From the NCBI GenBank assembly GCA_946221045.1, contig CAMIIY010000051.1:1-9532 (forward strand): DNA of 9,532 nt. The letters are read 5' to 3'. Below, piece after piece: positions 1-7,340 of this stretch. The position numbers and the translations under genes were made by a program. The notes beneath the pieces were generated by a model. The model had not been told where the DNA came from and did not search any database. It worked only from the letters and a program-made list of their open reading frames with translations. Source of the DNA: an uncultured Oceanospirillaceae bacterium. GTDB taxonomy: Bacteria > Pseudomonadota > Gammaproteobacteria > Pseudomonadales > Balneatricaceae. How positions within the stretch are numbered: the first letter of the stretch is position 1; every line of letters starts with the position of its first letter.

Positions 1-8
1 GGTTAACC

Positions 9-476
9 TCAGGCAACCGCCGGTTTTCGCTCCAGATTAAGCAGGTAGTTTTTTTGCGATAGCCCGCCACTGTAACCGGTCAGTTGACCGTTGCTGCCCA
101 CCACCCGGTGGCAGGGAATCACAATAGGTATGGGGTTGCGGTTATTCGCCATGCCTATGGCCCGGGCAGCCTTGGGATTGCCCAGCTTGCGGGCAATGTC
201 GCCATAACTGCAGGTATATCCGTAGGGGATCTCCTGCAGGGCTTTCCAGACACGTTGCTGGAACAGCGTGCCGGTAGGGTTGATTGGCACGCTGAACTGG
301 TTGCGCTGGCCGTTAAAGTACTCCCCCAGTTGCAGAATGCAGAGATCGGTCAAGGCATTACTGACCAGTTCAGGTATGGCTTCACCATCATGCATAAAAT
401 GAATGGTGGTAATGGCGTCTTCATTCGCCTTGATCAGCAGGGTGCCCAGGGCGGTATTCATCATTGCAGCGTACAT
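9..476 (-). CDS. ogt: Methylated-DNA--protein-cysteine S-methyltransferase (Ogt type)
   Basis: Suicide DNA-repair protein that moves the alkyl group from O6-alkylguanine (and O4-alkylthymine) to its own cysteine. The 155-residue product has the active-site motif PCHRVV with Cys122, the DNA-binding helix region YGDIARKLGNPKAARAIG (residues 91-108) with the expected arginine finger in ARAIG, and the C-terminal GYSGG loop near 134-138. Length fits a stand-alone Ogt rather than Ada, which carries an extra N-terminal regulatory domain. The reading frame stays open to an ATG at 539, but I chose the ATG at 476: it has a GGAGAG ribosome site 8 bases upstream, and the 21 extra residues are proline-rich and unlike the family. 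It is divergent from the ABC exporter gene. The stop codon lies at the window edge, so any downstream operon partner is not visible. Family assignment is secure; the start is likely. Confidence 0.95.
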   Translation of the reverse strand: MYAAMMNTALGTLLIKANEDAITTIHFMHDGEAIPELVSNALTDLCILQLGEYFNGQRNQFSVPINPTGTLFQQRVWKALQEIPYGYTCSYGDIARKLGNPKAARAIGMANNRNPIPIVIPCHRVVGSNGQLTGYSGGLSQKNYLLNLERKPAVA

Positions 477-548
477 GGTGTGGGCTCTCCTGATCGGTTG
501 CGGTGGCACAGGAATGCTCTGCGAACTGAATCGCAACATCCTGATCCA

Positions 549-577
549 ACTATAGCAGTCAGACCGGATTGCTTGAA
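549..577 (-). promoter_or_regulatory. Candidate promoter for ogt (extended -10)
   Basis: Read on the minus strand, TGCTATAGT (557-549) is an extended -10 element. A weak TTCAAG lies at the -35 position (577-572) with a 17-base spacer. Transcription would start near 542, giving a leader of about 65 bases before the ATG at 476. Inferred from motif matching only. Confidence 0.4.
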
Positions 578-603
578 ATCATCGGTATAGCTTTGCGTAT
601 ACT
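573..603 (+). promoter_or_regulatory. Candidate promoter for the ABC exporter cluster
   Basis: TTGAAA (573-578) and TATACT (598-603) resemble -35 and -10 hexamers, but the spacer is 19 bases, which is long. The predicted start near 610 would give a leader of about 35 bases before the TTG start codon. The -35 region overlaps the candidate ogt promoter on the other strand, so the two units may compete for polymerase. Confidence 0.35.
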
Positions 604-645
604 CAGAAAGACCGGCATTCGATCCACATTAAGCGGGACGTTCTT

Positions 646-2424
646 TTGAAGCAGCTTTACGACTGGAAATACATCGCCCGGGTGGCGGCTGAACATAAAC
701 CTGAACTGGTTAAAGCTAACCTGATCGCTTTGCTGGCAGCATTGGCGTCTGTGCCTTTGCCGTTGTTTATGCCGTTGCTGGTAGATGAAGTGTTGCTGGA
801 TCAGCCGGGTCCGGTGGTTGAGCTGCTGAACTCGGTTTTTCCTGCCGGCTGGCATGGCCCCGTCCTGTATATCAGTGCCATTCTTGGCATTACGGTGGTG
901 CTCAGGTTGTTTGCGCTGGGCCTGAATGTCTGGCAGGCCAGACAGTTTACCACTATCTCGAAAGATGTGATCTATCGCATCCGCAGTGGACTGCTCAGTC
1001 ACCTGCAACGCATCTCCATGGCCGAATATGAAACGCTGGGCAGTGGTGCTGTGGCTTCCCGGCTGGTAACCGATCTGGACACCATCGACCGATTTGTTGG
1101 CAGTTCGGTCAGCCGTCTGTTGATTGCAACGCTCTCCGTTCTGGGTACTGCAATTATTTTGCTCTGGATGCACTGGCAGCTGGCGCTGTTTATTCTGTTC
1201 CTGAATCCGGTGGTGATCTACTTCACCACGGTGGTGGGGAAACAGGTCAAGCAGCTCAAGAAAAAGGAAAACCTGGCCTACGAACTGTTTCAGGCGGCGT
1301 TAACTGAAACGCTTGAGGGGATTCAGCAGATTCGTGCCAGCAACAGAGAACAGCATTACCTTTCCCGGTTGGTGGATGAAGCCCGTCAGGTGAGAGACCG
1401 TTCCACTGCCTTTGAATGGAAAAGTGATGCGGCCAACCGGCTCAGTTTTATTCTGTTTATGGTGGGTGTTGATCTGTTTCGCGCTTTATCAATGCTGATG
1501 GTGGTTTTTTCAGACCTGAGCATCGGTGAGATGATGGCGGTGTTTGGTTATCTCTGGTTCATGATGGGGCCGGTACAGGAGGTGCTGGGCATTCAGTATG
1601 CATTTTATGGTGCCAATGCGGCTCTGACGCGCATTAATGGGTTGCTGAAACTTAATGAAGAGCCGCATTATCCGGCACAGATCAATCCGTTCACACAACC
1701 CAAAGTTGCGATCCGCATTGAAAATGTCCACTTCGCTTATGTGGATGGTCAGGATGTACTGCAGGGTGTTTCGCTGGACATTCCCGCCGGTCAAAAGATA
1801 GCGCTGGTGGGGGCCAGTGGGGGTGGTAAATCCACACTGGTGCAGGTGCTTCTGGGGTTATACACCCCGCATCAGGGGCAGGTGTATTTTAACGCTGTAC
1901 CGGTCACGCAGATCGGTTTGCCCAGAGTGCGCGAGCATGTTGCAACCGTTTTGCAACATCCTGTGTTGTTTAATGGCACCGTGCGCAGCAACCTTGAAAT
2001 GGGGCGTGAATTCAGTGAAGAGCAGTTATGGCATGCTTTGTCGGTGGCACAGCTGGATAGCTTTATCCGCCTCCAGCCCGAGGCACTTGAAACCCGCATT
2101 GGGCGACAGGGTATTCGTTTATCGGGTGGGCAGCGGCAACGGTTGGCCATCGCCCGCATGGTACTCACCGACCCCAGCGTGGTGATTCTTGATGAGGCGA
2201 CATCGGCACTGGATACTGAAACAGAATTGGCCCTGCATCAGGCGCTCCAGCGATTCCTGTCAGGGCGGACCACCATTATTGTTGCCCATCGTCTCAGTGC
2301 TGTGAAGCAGGCCGACCATGTGTATGTGTTTGAAGATGGTCGTATCTGTGAACAGGGCGGGCATGAGGAACTGCTGCAGAATAATGGCTTATATGCCCGC
2401 TTGTATGGAGAGTTTCAGGCGTAA
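646..2424 (+). CDS. ABC exporter, fused permease and ATPase (MsbA/LmrA-like half-transporter)
   Basis: Inner-membrane half-transporter that would work as a homodimer and use ATP to export a lipid, peptide or drug-like substrate. The first ~315 residues hold about six hydrophobic segments (near 24-48, 76-99, 159-180, 181-202, 265-290, 292-315). The ATPase domain follows: A-loop Tyr365, Walker A GASGGGKST (389-397), Q-loop Gln437, signature LSGGQ (492-496), Walker B VVILDE with Asp516 and catalytic Glu517, and switch His548. All catalytic residues are present, so it should be active. At 592 residues it is the usual size for MsbA-type proteins. The start is TTG at 646: the frame is closed upstream at 574-576 with no ATG or GTG between, and only a weak GGGAC precedes it. 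It leads a cluster with a PLD-type enzyme and slyB, which hints at envelope lipid transport. The usual msbA partner lpxK is not adjacent, so I do not call it msbA. Substrate unknown. Confidence 0.93.
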   Translation: MKQLYDWKYIARVAAEHKPELVKANLIALLAALASVPLPLFMPLLVDEVLLDQPGPVVELLNSVFPAGWHGPVLYISAILGITVVLRLFALGLNVWQARQFTTISKDVIYRIRSGLLSHLQRISMAEYETLGSGAVASRLVTDLDTIDRFVGSSVSRLLIATLSVLGTAIILLWMHWQLALFILFLNPVVIYFTTVVGKQVKQLKKKENLAYELFQAALTETLEGIQQIRASNREQHYLSRLVDEARQVRDRSTAFEWKSDAANRLSFILFMVGVDLFRALSMLMVVFSDLSIGEMMAVFGYLWFMMGPVQEVLGIQYAFYGANAALTRINGLLKLNEEPHYPAQINPFTQPKVAIRIENVHFAYVDGQDVLQGVSLDIPAGQKIALVGASGGGKSTLVQVLLGLYTPHQGQVYFNAVPVTQIGLPRVREHVATVLQHPVLFNGTVRSNLEMGREFSEEQLWHALSVAQLDSFIRLQPEALETRIGRQGIRLSGGQRQRLAIARMVLTDPSVVILDEATSALDTETELALHQALQRFLSGRTTIIVAHRLSAVKQADHVYVFEDGRICEQGGHEELLQNNGLYARLYGEFQA

Positions 2425-2445
2425 TGAAAGTATCACAGAAGTACG

Positions 2446-3564
2446 ATGCGTAAACGATTCCCCTGGCGTCAGGGCAATGCCATTGAGCTGATGGTGGATG
2501 GTGAAACCTTTTTTCCGCGTATGCTGTCAGAGATTGATCAGGCGCGTCACAGTCTGTTGCTGGAGTTTTATTTTGTCACTCCGGGCATGATTGCCGATAA
2601 GTTTATTGCTGCGTTGCTCGACGCCCGTCAGCGCGGGGTGATGGTCAAACTGATTGTAGATGGCTTTGGTGCTTATCGGTTTATCCGTGCCGATGCTCAC
2701 CGGCTGCAGCAGGTAGGTATTGATCTGGTGGTCTACAACCCGTTGAGCCCCCTCAAACTGACCCACAATTTTGCCCGGGATCATCGCAAGTTAATGGTGG
2801 TGGATCAGCAGGTTGCATTCATCGGGGGTACAGGTCTGAGTGATGTATACTGGTTATCAGAAGAGCAGGGCAGTCCCTGGCATGAGCTTATGGCGCGGGT
2901 TGAAGGTCCGGTGGTGGCCGATGCGGTTAATCTGTTTAACCAACTCTGGCAGCGTTGCACGGCGCAGCAGTTGCCGACGGCAGCGGCGCTGGGGCAGACC
3001 CGCGGCGATGCTGATATTCGCCTTCGCACAGTACAGGGCCTGTATCAGCAGGATATAAAAAGCAGTTTCCTGCACAGGGTTAACCGTGCAGAAGATAAGG
3101 TCTGGCTGATGACGGCGTATTTTTTGCCGTCGTTTTCGATCAGACATGCGCTGCGTCAGGCCGCAAAACGTGGTGTGGATGTCCGGCTAATTATTGCCGG
3201 CCCATACACTGATCAGCCCTGGGTGTTCCATGCCAGTAAACGGTTTTACCGTCGTTTACTGGCAGCCGGGGTGAAAATTTATGAATATCAGCCGCGTTTT
3301 CTGCATGCCAAAATGGCGGTGGTGGATGACTGGGCGACATTGGGCTCCTGCAATCTGGATCACTGGAACCTGCGCTGGAACCTGGAGGCTAATCTTGAAA
3401 TACGACATATGCCTTCAATCCAGACCATGAGTGGGATTTTCAGCAGCGACCTGCATCACTGTATTGAGGTGACCTATGATGCCTGGCAAAAGCGGCCTTG
3501 GCATCGGCGTTTAAAAGAGGTGGTCTGGGCATGGATCAGCCATCTGGTATTGAAAATAAAATGA
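2446..3564 (+). CDS. Phospholipase D-fold phosphatidyltransferase, cardiolipin synthase-like (ClsB/ClsC type)
   Basis: Likely membrane-associated enzyme making cardiolipin or a related phospholipid by phosphatidyl transfer. Two complete HxKx4D motifs mark the duplicated PLD catalytic core: His113/Lys115/Asp120 followed by GGTGLSD, and His287/Lys289/Asp294 followed by the family-typical GSCNLDHWNLRWNLEANLE. The 372-residue protein lacks the N-terminal transmembrane segments of ClsA and is nearer ClsB in layout, though somewhat shorter. The C-terminus (about 350-372) is a basic, tryptophan-bearing stretch that could lie on the membrane. The ATG is 21 bases after the exporter stop and has only a weak AGAAG ribosome site, so translation may depend on coupling. 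Its stop codon overlaps the slyB ribosome site. The PLD fold is certain. The substrate is inferred, and other PLD-family transferases or phospholipases remain possible. Confidence 0.88.
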   Translation: MRKRFPWRQGNAIELMVDGETFFPRMLSEIDQARHSLLLEFYFVTPGMIADKFIAALLDARQRGVMVKLIVDGFGAYRFIRADAHRLQQVGIDLVVYNPLSPLKLTHNFARDHRKLMVVDQQVAFIGGTGLSDVYWLSEEQGSPWHELMARVEGPVVADAVNLFNQLWQRCTAQQLPTAAALGQTRGDADIRLRTVQGLYQQDIKSSFLHRVNRAEDKVWLMTAYFLPSFSIRHALRQAAKRGVDVRLIIAGPYTDQPWVFHASKRFYRRLLAAGVKIYEYQPRFLHAKMAVVDDWATLGSCNLDHWNLRWNLEANLEIRHMPSIQTMSGIFSSDLHHCIEVTYDAWQKRPWHRRLKEVVWAWISHLVLKIK

Positions 3565-3568
3565 GGTG
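3564..3568 (+). promoter_or_regulatory. slyB ribosome binding site overlapping the upstream stop codon
   Basis: AGGTG shares its first base with the TGA stop (3562-3564) of the PLD gene and sits 6 bases before the ATG at 3575. This favours the ATG over an in-frame GTG at 3566, which would put the site inside the start. The arrangement suggests translational coupling. Confidence 0.6.
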
Positions 3569-3574
3569 CAAATC

Positions 3575-4036
3575 ATGAAGCGTTTATGGATGATGGCCAC
3601 GCTTTCTATTCTGGTGGTACTTGCCGGTTGTGCCAACAACCTCAGTGGCAGTACTTATTCCCGCAATGAAGCGCGTAAGGTGCAAACCGTCAATTACGGT
3701 GTGATAGAAGCCGCACAGCCTGTTGTGATTGAGGGTCGTACGGACGGTGTTGTTGGTACCGGCGCAGGTGCCATCATTGGTGGCCTGGCGGCCAGCGAAA
3801 TTGGTGGGGGTAAAGGTAAAAGCATTGCCACCATCATTGGTGTCGTGACCGGCGGTATTCTGGGTCAGAATATTGAAGAGTCAGCGACCCGGGCGCAGGG
3901 GCAGGAGTTGACGGTACGGCTGGAAAGTGGTCGGGTAATTTCGATTGTTCAGGAAGTGGCCAATGGCCCGTTTTTCCGGCCAGGTGACCGGGTTCGGGTT
4001 CTGCAGCATGGCAGCACGGCCCGGGTGACTTACTGA
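3575..4036 (+). CDS. slyB: Outer-membrane lipoprotein SlyB/Pcp family, glycine zipper
   Basis: Outer-membrane lipoprotein; enterobacterial SlyB is a PhoP-controlled stress protein that helps keep the outer membrane and its proteins stable. The 153-residue product starts with a lipoprotein signal ending in lipobox LAGC, so Cys19 would be lipidated. Ala at +2 favours export to the outer membrane rather than retention in the inner one. Residues about 57-100 form two glycine-rich hydrophobic stretches with GxxxG spacing (GVVGTGAGAIIGG and IIGVVTGGILGQ), the glycine-zipper 2TM domain. A small beta-rich C-terminal domain follows with VRLESGRVISIVQ and the RPGDRVRV segment. Length and the early LSG-x-YSRNEA-KVQTVNYG region match E. 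coli SlyB (about 155 residues) closely. It is the last gene of its cluster, followed by a strong terminator. I saw no convincing PhoP box just upstream. Confidence 0.92.
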   Translation: MKRLWMMATLSILVVLAGCANNLSGSTYSRNEARKVQTVNYGVIEAAQPVVIEGRTDGVVGTGAGAIIGGLAASEIGGGKGKSIATIIGVVTGGILGQNIEESATRAQGQELTVRLESGRVISIVQEVANGPFFRPGDRVRVLQHGSTARVTY

Positions 4037-4044
4037 GCGAAAAC

Positions 4045-4072
4045 AAAACGGCTGCCAGGGCAGCCGTTTTTT
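4045..4072. terminator. Bidirectional intrinsic terminator between slyB and the YecA-family gene
   Basis: CGGCTGC (4049-4055), loop CAGG, GCAGCCG (4060-4066) form a perfect 7-bp GC-rich stem. It is extended by AAAA (4045-4048) pairing with the first four of six T residues (4067-4072). On the minus strand the stem is followed by TTTTGTTT. It lies in the 46-base gap between two convergent genes, so it probably ends transcription from both sides. Confidence 0.9.
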
Positions 4073-4082
4073 GTATGATGGG

Positions 4083-4667
4083 TTATTTTTCGGGGCTGTG
4101 AAAATAGAGGTAAAGGTCGACCAGCAATTCAGGAATCTCTTCACACATCTGCTGGCTGAGGGCTGCGTTTTTGCGGATGGCCAGTACATCTTCTTCTTCA
4201 AAAAGATCTGAAACCACCATGACCGGCAGTAGCATTTCAGCTACATCTTCTTCGGTTTCTGCACTGAACCAGTCGTTTTCATGGGTGAATACGCCTTCCA
4301 TAAATGCCTGTGCCCACCAGGACAACGCGGCACTGTCTTCATCTTCTTCGGCCTCAAGGCTCAGGTCACAGGGCAGTTCAGGGACCTGATCATTGTAGAG
4401 GTCTGCACCGATTTGACTGTAAAAACGCTGCAGCAATGCGGTAATCTGCTGGGCTTCCTCTGCTGACCCCCATTTTGGCTGTCCGTCGAAAATCAGCTCC
4501 ATCCACTCGTCTTCAGGACAGGGTTTTGGGCTGATATTCAGGGCGCAAAACAGGCCATGAACCCCGATCAGATCAAGGCTGTCTTCAGACACTGCATCTG
4601 AGTAGAGAAAGTCATCCAGCAGGTCCAGTTCAGTTTCGGTGAGGGCTTGGGTCAGAGTGAGGCTCAT
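4083..4667 (-). CDS. YecA/UPF0149-family protein lacking the SEC-C zinc motif
   Basis: Small, strongly acidic, probably cytoplasmic protein of the UPF0149 (YecA/YgfB) family; its biochemical role is not well established. The N-terminal half follows the YecA pattern: [13 protein letters not shown] (9-21), [17 protein letters not shown] (31-47) and EDEWMELIF (52-60) with a glycine after it. The C-terminal half ends in a helix-like segment (about 171-190). Acidic runs such as EAEEDEDS (105-112) and FEEEDV (156-161) stand out. E. coli YecA ends in a cysteine-rich SEC-C motif; here the protein stops at HSPEK, so that domain is missing. I chose the ATG at 4667 (194 residues) over the open frame to 4778, because the family similarity begins at once and the upstream 37 residues look like translated promoter DNA. 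The ribosome site is weak. It diverges from recQ. Confidence 0.85.
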   Translation of the reverse strand: MSLTLTQALTETELDLLDDFLYSDAVSEDSLDLIGVHGLFCALNISPKPCPEDEWMELIFDGQPKWGSAEEAQQITALLQRFYSQIGADLYNDQVPELPCDLSLEAEEDEDSAALSWWAQAFMEGVFTHENDWFSAETEEDVAEMLLPVMVVSDLFEEEDVLAIRKNAALSQQMCEEIPELLVDLYLYFHSPEK

Positions 4668-4701
4668 GGCAAATATCCGGCAAGAAAGGCAATGTGTGCT
4701 G

Positions 4702-4707
4702 ATTGTA
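4702..4707 (-). promoter_or_regulatory. Candidate -10 element for the YecA-family gene
   Basis: TACAAT on the minus strand (4707-4702) matches five of six -10 positions. It would start transcription near 4695, about 28 bases before the ATG. The matching -35 position has only CTGCCC, so the promoter is weak or needs an activator. Confidence 0.35.
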
Positions 4708-4713
4708 TCCTGC

Positions 4714-4742
4714 TTGACGTCAATGGGCAGCTTATTTATCCA
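4714..4742 (+). promoter_or_regulatory. Candidate recQ promoter
   Basis: TTGACG (4714-4719) is a good -35 hexamer. With a 17-base spacer it is followed by TATCCA (4737-4742), a poor -10. Transcription would start near 4749. The -35 lies in the perfect palindrome TTGACGTCAA (4714-4723), a possible operator. I saw no LexA-type CTG-N10-CAG site in this interval. Confidence 0.4.
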
Positions 4743-4794
4743 ATGCACAAGAGAATGCAGTGACAAGCAAGGGGCCATTCAGGATAATCACAGC

Positions 4795-6918
4795 ATGATA
4801 AATGAAGCCCTGCAACGTCTGCGTAAAGTCTTTGGTTATGAAGCATTCCGACCGCCTCAGGATGAGGTCATTGAGACGGTTCTGCAGGGGCAGGATGCGC
4901 TGGTAGTGATGCCCACCGGGGGCGGAAAATCCCTCTGTTATCAGCTTCCCGCACTTTTGCTGCCGGGAACCGCTATTGTTATCTCCCCCTTGATTGCGTT
5001 GATGCAGGACCAGGTGACAGCCCTGTCCCAGCTGGGCATTCGTGCCGGTTGCCTGAACTCCAGCCTTGAGCCTGACCAACTGATGGCAACAGAGCAGGCC
5101 TATCGCATGGGTGAGCTTGAACTGTTGTATGTCGCCCCGGAACGCCTGTTGCAACCCAAAACTCTGCGCCTGTTACAGCAGGGCAGGGTTGCATTATTTG
5201 CCATTGATGAGGCGCACTGTGTCTCTCAATGGGGGCATGATTTCAGACCTGAGTATTTGCAGCTGGATCAGCTTGCACAGCACTTCTCTGGCGTTCCCCG
5301 GATTGCCTTAACCGCCACGGCGGATCAACGCACCCGGGATGAGATCCATATGCGTTTGGGGTTGCAGCAGGCCCGGGAGTTTATTCAGGGCTTTGACCGC
5401 CCCAATATTCGCTATCGCATAGGCCAGAAAGAGGGTGGTCGCCAGCAGCTGTTACGTTTTATCAGGGCCGAACATGCGCAGGATGCAGGCATTGTCTACT
5501 GCCTGTCCCGTAAACGGGTTGAGGAGACGGCGGCCTGGTTGTCAGAGCAGGGCCTCAATGCGTTACCTTATCATGCCGGACTGCAGCCGGAATTACGGGC
5601 TTATCATCAGCACCGGTTTCTGAGTGAGGAAGGCATCATTATGGTGGCTACCATCGCCTTCGGCATGGGGATTGATAAACCTAATGTGCGTTTTGTGGCT
5701 CACCTCGATCTGCCCAAGAGTATTGAAGCCTATTATCAGGAAACCGGCCGGGCCGGGCGGGATGGTTTACCCGCAGATGCCTGGATGGTTTATGGCCTGC
5801 AGGATGTGATGCTGATGCGTCAGATGCTGTCGGCGTCGCAGGCACCGGCACAGCAAAAGCAGATTGAGCAGCAGAAACTGGAAGCACTGTTGGGCTTGTG
5901 TGAGGTGACCAGTTGTCGTCGTCAGGTCTTGTTGCAGTATTTTGGTGAACCAGAGCATCCGCCCTGCGGCAACTGTGATACCTGTCTGGAGCCGGTTGCA
6001 GTCTGGGACGGCACAGAGGCGGCGCGCAAAGCACTGTCGGCGGTTTATCGTTCTGGTCAGCGCTTCGGGGTGAATCATGTGGTCGATATTCTGCTGGGTA
6101 AAAGCAGTGATAAAACCCGCAGTTTTCAGCATGAAGCGCTCTCTACCTGGGGGATTGGTGCTGACTTGGGTAAAGCCCAGTGGCGTTCGGTCTTCCGTCA
6201 GCTGATCGCCCGAGGTTATCTGGAAGTCAATCTGGAGATGCACGGCGTGTTGCATCTGACCGAGCGCTGCCGTGCATTATTACGGGGTGAAGAGCAGATT
6301 GAGTTGCGTCAGGATACCCGGAAGCAGGCAGCCTATGGGCAAAGTAAACGGCCACAAAGTCAGCTGTCAGCTGAAGATTATCAGCTCTGGGAAGCGTTAC
6401 GTGGTTGCCGTCGCCAGTTGTCGGATGCGCAGGATGTACCTCCCTATGTGATCTTTCATGACGCAACTCTGATGGAGATGGTGATGTACCGTCCGGTGAC
6501 TGCCGATCAGTTGCGTCGGTTGAGCGGTATCGGTGAGCGTAAGCTGAGTTTGTATGGAGAGGCGTTTCTTGAAGTGCTCAGAGCACATGCTGAACCGGTG
6601 CAGGATTCCACCGGGCAGCAGGCGCATGAATCCCTGGTTTTGTTTCAGTCGGGTATGACAGTGGCACAGGTTGCCCGGCAGCAAAAATTGTCTGAGCGGG
6701 TGATCTACACCCATCTGGCTGTCGCTGTGAAACAGGGTGAGCTGGCTGTCGAGGATGTGGTTGAGCTGCCTTTGGCAGAGCGTCAGCAGATTGAACAGAT
6801 GATTCTGGAGCACCGCAGCCACTCCGGTCTGTCATTAAAGCCGGTCTATGATGCCCTTGATGGCCAGTATGATATGGGTCTGCTGCGTTGCCTGAGTGCG
6901 GCGCTGGAGCCGGTATGA
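4795..6918 (+). CDS. recQ: ATP-dependent DNA helicase RecQ with C-terminal HTH extension
   Basis: 3'-to-5' DNA helicase of recombination and fork repair. Motif 0 ([10 protein letters not shown], Gln22), Walker A TGGGKS (41-46), DEAH box (138-141) and the RecQ aromatic loop [11 protein letters not shown] (144-154) are all present, as is motif [12 protein letters not shown] (315-324). The RQC zinc ligands are Cys374, Cys391, Cys394 and Cys397, with the same spacing as E. coli RecQ, followed by a winged-helix region. An HRDC domain spans about 525-600. Beyond it come about 100 further residues (612-705) with a helix-turn-helix look ([20 protein letters not shown]), resembling the HTH_40 helicase-associated domain. 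The 707-residue length therefore exceeds E. coli RecQ (about 610) but is normal for RecQ proteins carrying this domain. The ATG at 4795 has AGGA 10 bases upstream; the frame is open further but lacks family similarity. Its stop overlaps the yqaA start. Confidence 0.96.
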   Translation: MINEALQRLRKVFGYEAFRPPQDEVIETVLQGQDALVVMPTGGGKSLCYQLPALLLPGTAIVISPLIALMQDQVTALSQLGIRAGCLNSSLEPDQLMATEQAYRMGELELLYVAPERLLQPKTLRLLQQGRVALFAIDEAHCVSQWGHDFRPEYLQLDQLAQHFSGVPRIALTATADQRTRDEIHMRLGLQQAREFIQGFDRPNIRYRIGQKEGGRQQLLRFIRAEHAQDAGIVYCLSRKRVEETAAWLSEQGLNALPYHAGLQPELRAYHQHRFLSEEGIIMVATIAFGMGIDKPNVRFVAHLDLPKSIEAYYQETGRAGRDGLPADAWMVYGLQDVMLMRQMLSASQAPAQQKQIEQQKLEALLGLCEVTSCRRQVLLQYFGEPEHPPCGNCDTCLEPVAVWDGTEAARKALSAVYRSGQRFGVNHVVDILLGKSSDKTRSFQHEALSTWGIGADLGKAQWRSVFRQLIARGYLEVNLEMHGVLHLTERCRALLRGEEQIELRQDTRKQAAYGQSKRPQSQLSAEDYQLWEALRGCRRQLSDAQDVPPYVIFHDATLMEMVMYRPVTADQLRRLSGIGERKLSLYGEAFLEVLRAHAEPVQDSTGQQAHESLVLFQSGMTVAQVARQQKLSERVIYTHLAVAVKQGELAVEDVVELPLAERQQIEQMILEHRSHSGLSLKPVYDALDGQYDMGLLRCLSAALEPV

Positions 6919-7331
6919 GTGAAGCAGCACTGTCAGGATTGTTTGTCAGTGGTTTTATCGCGTCGACTTTACTGCCCGGAGGCTCAGAAATTCTGTTTGG
7001 CTGGATGTTGTCAGAAGCGGTTCATCCATGGTGGTTACTCTGGATAACGGTCACTGCCGGTAATACGCTCGGTGGTTGCCTGACCTTACTTATGGGTGTC
7101 TGGCTGGCCCACTATAAACCCCTGACCGCACTGGAAAAACCGCAACAGCAACGTGCGCGTCACTGGTTAAAGACCTGTGGCCCGGGCGTGTTATTACTGT
7201 CCTGGTTGCCACTGGTCGGTGATCCGTTATGCCTGCTGGCCGGCTGGCTCAGGCTGAACCTGTGGTTCAGTGCGCTGATGATATTTGTGGGCAAAGCCGG
7301 GCGTTACTGGCTGATTGCCCAACTGATTTAA
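6915..7331 (+). CDS. yqaA: YqaA family inner-membrane protein (DedA/SNARE-associated-like)
   Basis: Small polytopic inner-membrane protein of unknown function, distantly related to the DedA/VTT superfamily. The 138 residues include LLPGGSE (19-25), GNTLGG (49-54), [11 protein letters not shown] (93-103), LCLLAGWLR (105-113) and GKAGRY (126-131). These match the conserved positions of E. coli YqaA (about 142 residues). Hydrophobic segments fall near 5-32, 38-66, 90-110 and 115-137. The ATG overlaps the recQ stop as ATGA, and GGAG lies 5 bases upstream inside recQ, so translation is probably coupled. The open frame begins nine codons earlier, but that start has no comparable support. The next gene begins 9 bases downstream. 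Confidence 0.9.
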   Translation: MSEAALSGLFVSGFIASTLLPGGSEILFGWMLSEAVHPWWLLWITVTAGNTLGGCLTLLMGVWLAHYKPLTALEKPQQQRARHWLKTCGPGVLLLSWLPLVGDPLCLLAGWLRLNLWFSALMIFVGKAGRYWLIAQLI

Positions 7332-7340
7332 GGAGCGTCC

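Noticed and set aside
1..8. Palindrome GGTTAACC at the left edge, just after the ogt stop
   Set aside because: Eight bases with no loop and no T tract visible; at the window edge it cannot be judged as a terminator or operator.
84..590. Plus-strand open frame of 168 codons opposite ogt
   Set aside because: It lies antisense to a clear methyltransferase gene, resembles no known family and has no good ribosome site; it reflects the codon bias of ogt.
559..1173. Minus-strand open frame of 204 codons opposite the exporter start
   Set aside because: Low-complexity Gln/His/Arg-rich translation typical of an antisense shadow; the exporter frame is strongly supported.
2424..2453. Nine-codon reading frame overlapping the exporter stop (TAATG)
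   Set aside because: It could couple translation to the PLD gene, but it is very short, has no ribosome site of its own and may be chance.
3243..3258. TTTTA-N5-GTTTA direct repeat resembling a PhoP box upstream of slyB
   Set aside because: It sits inside the PLD coding region about 300 bases before slyB, one half-site is imperfect and the bases are explained by the FYRRLL codons.
5767..6255. Minus-strand open frame of 162 codons inside recQ
   Set aside because: Antisense to the zinc-binding and winged-helix part of RecQ, with no recognisable domain.
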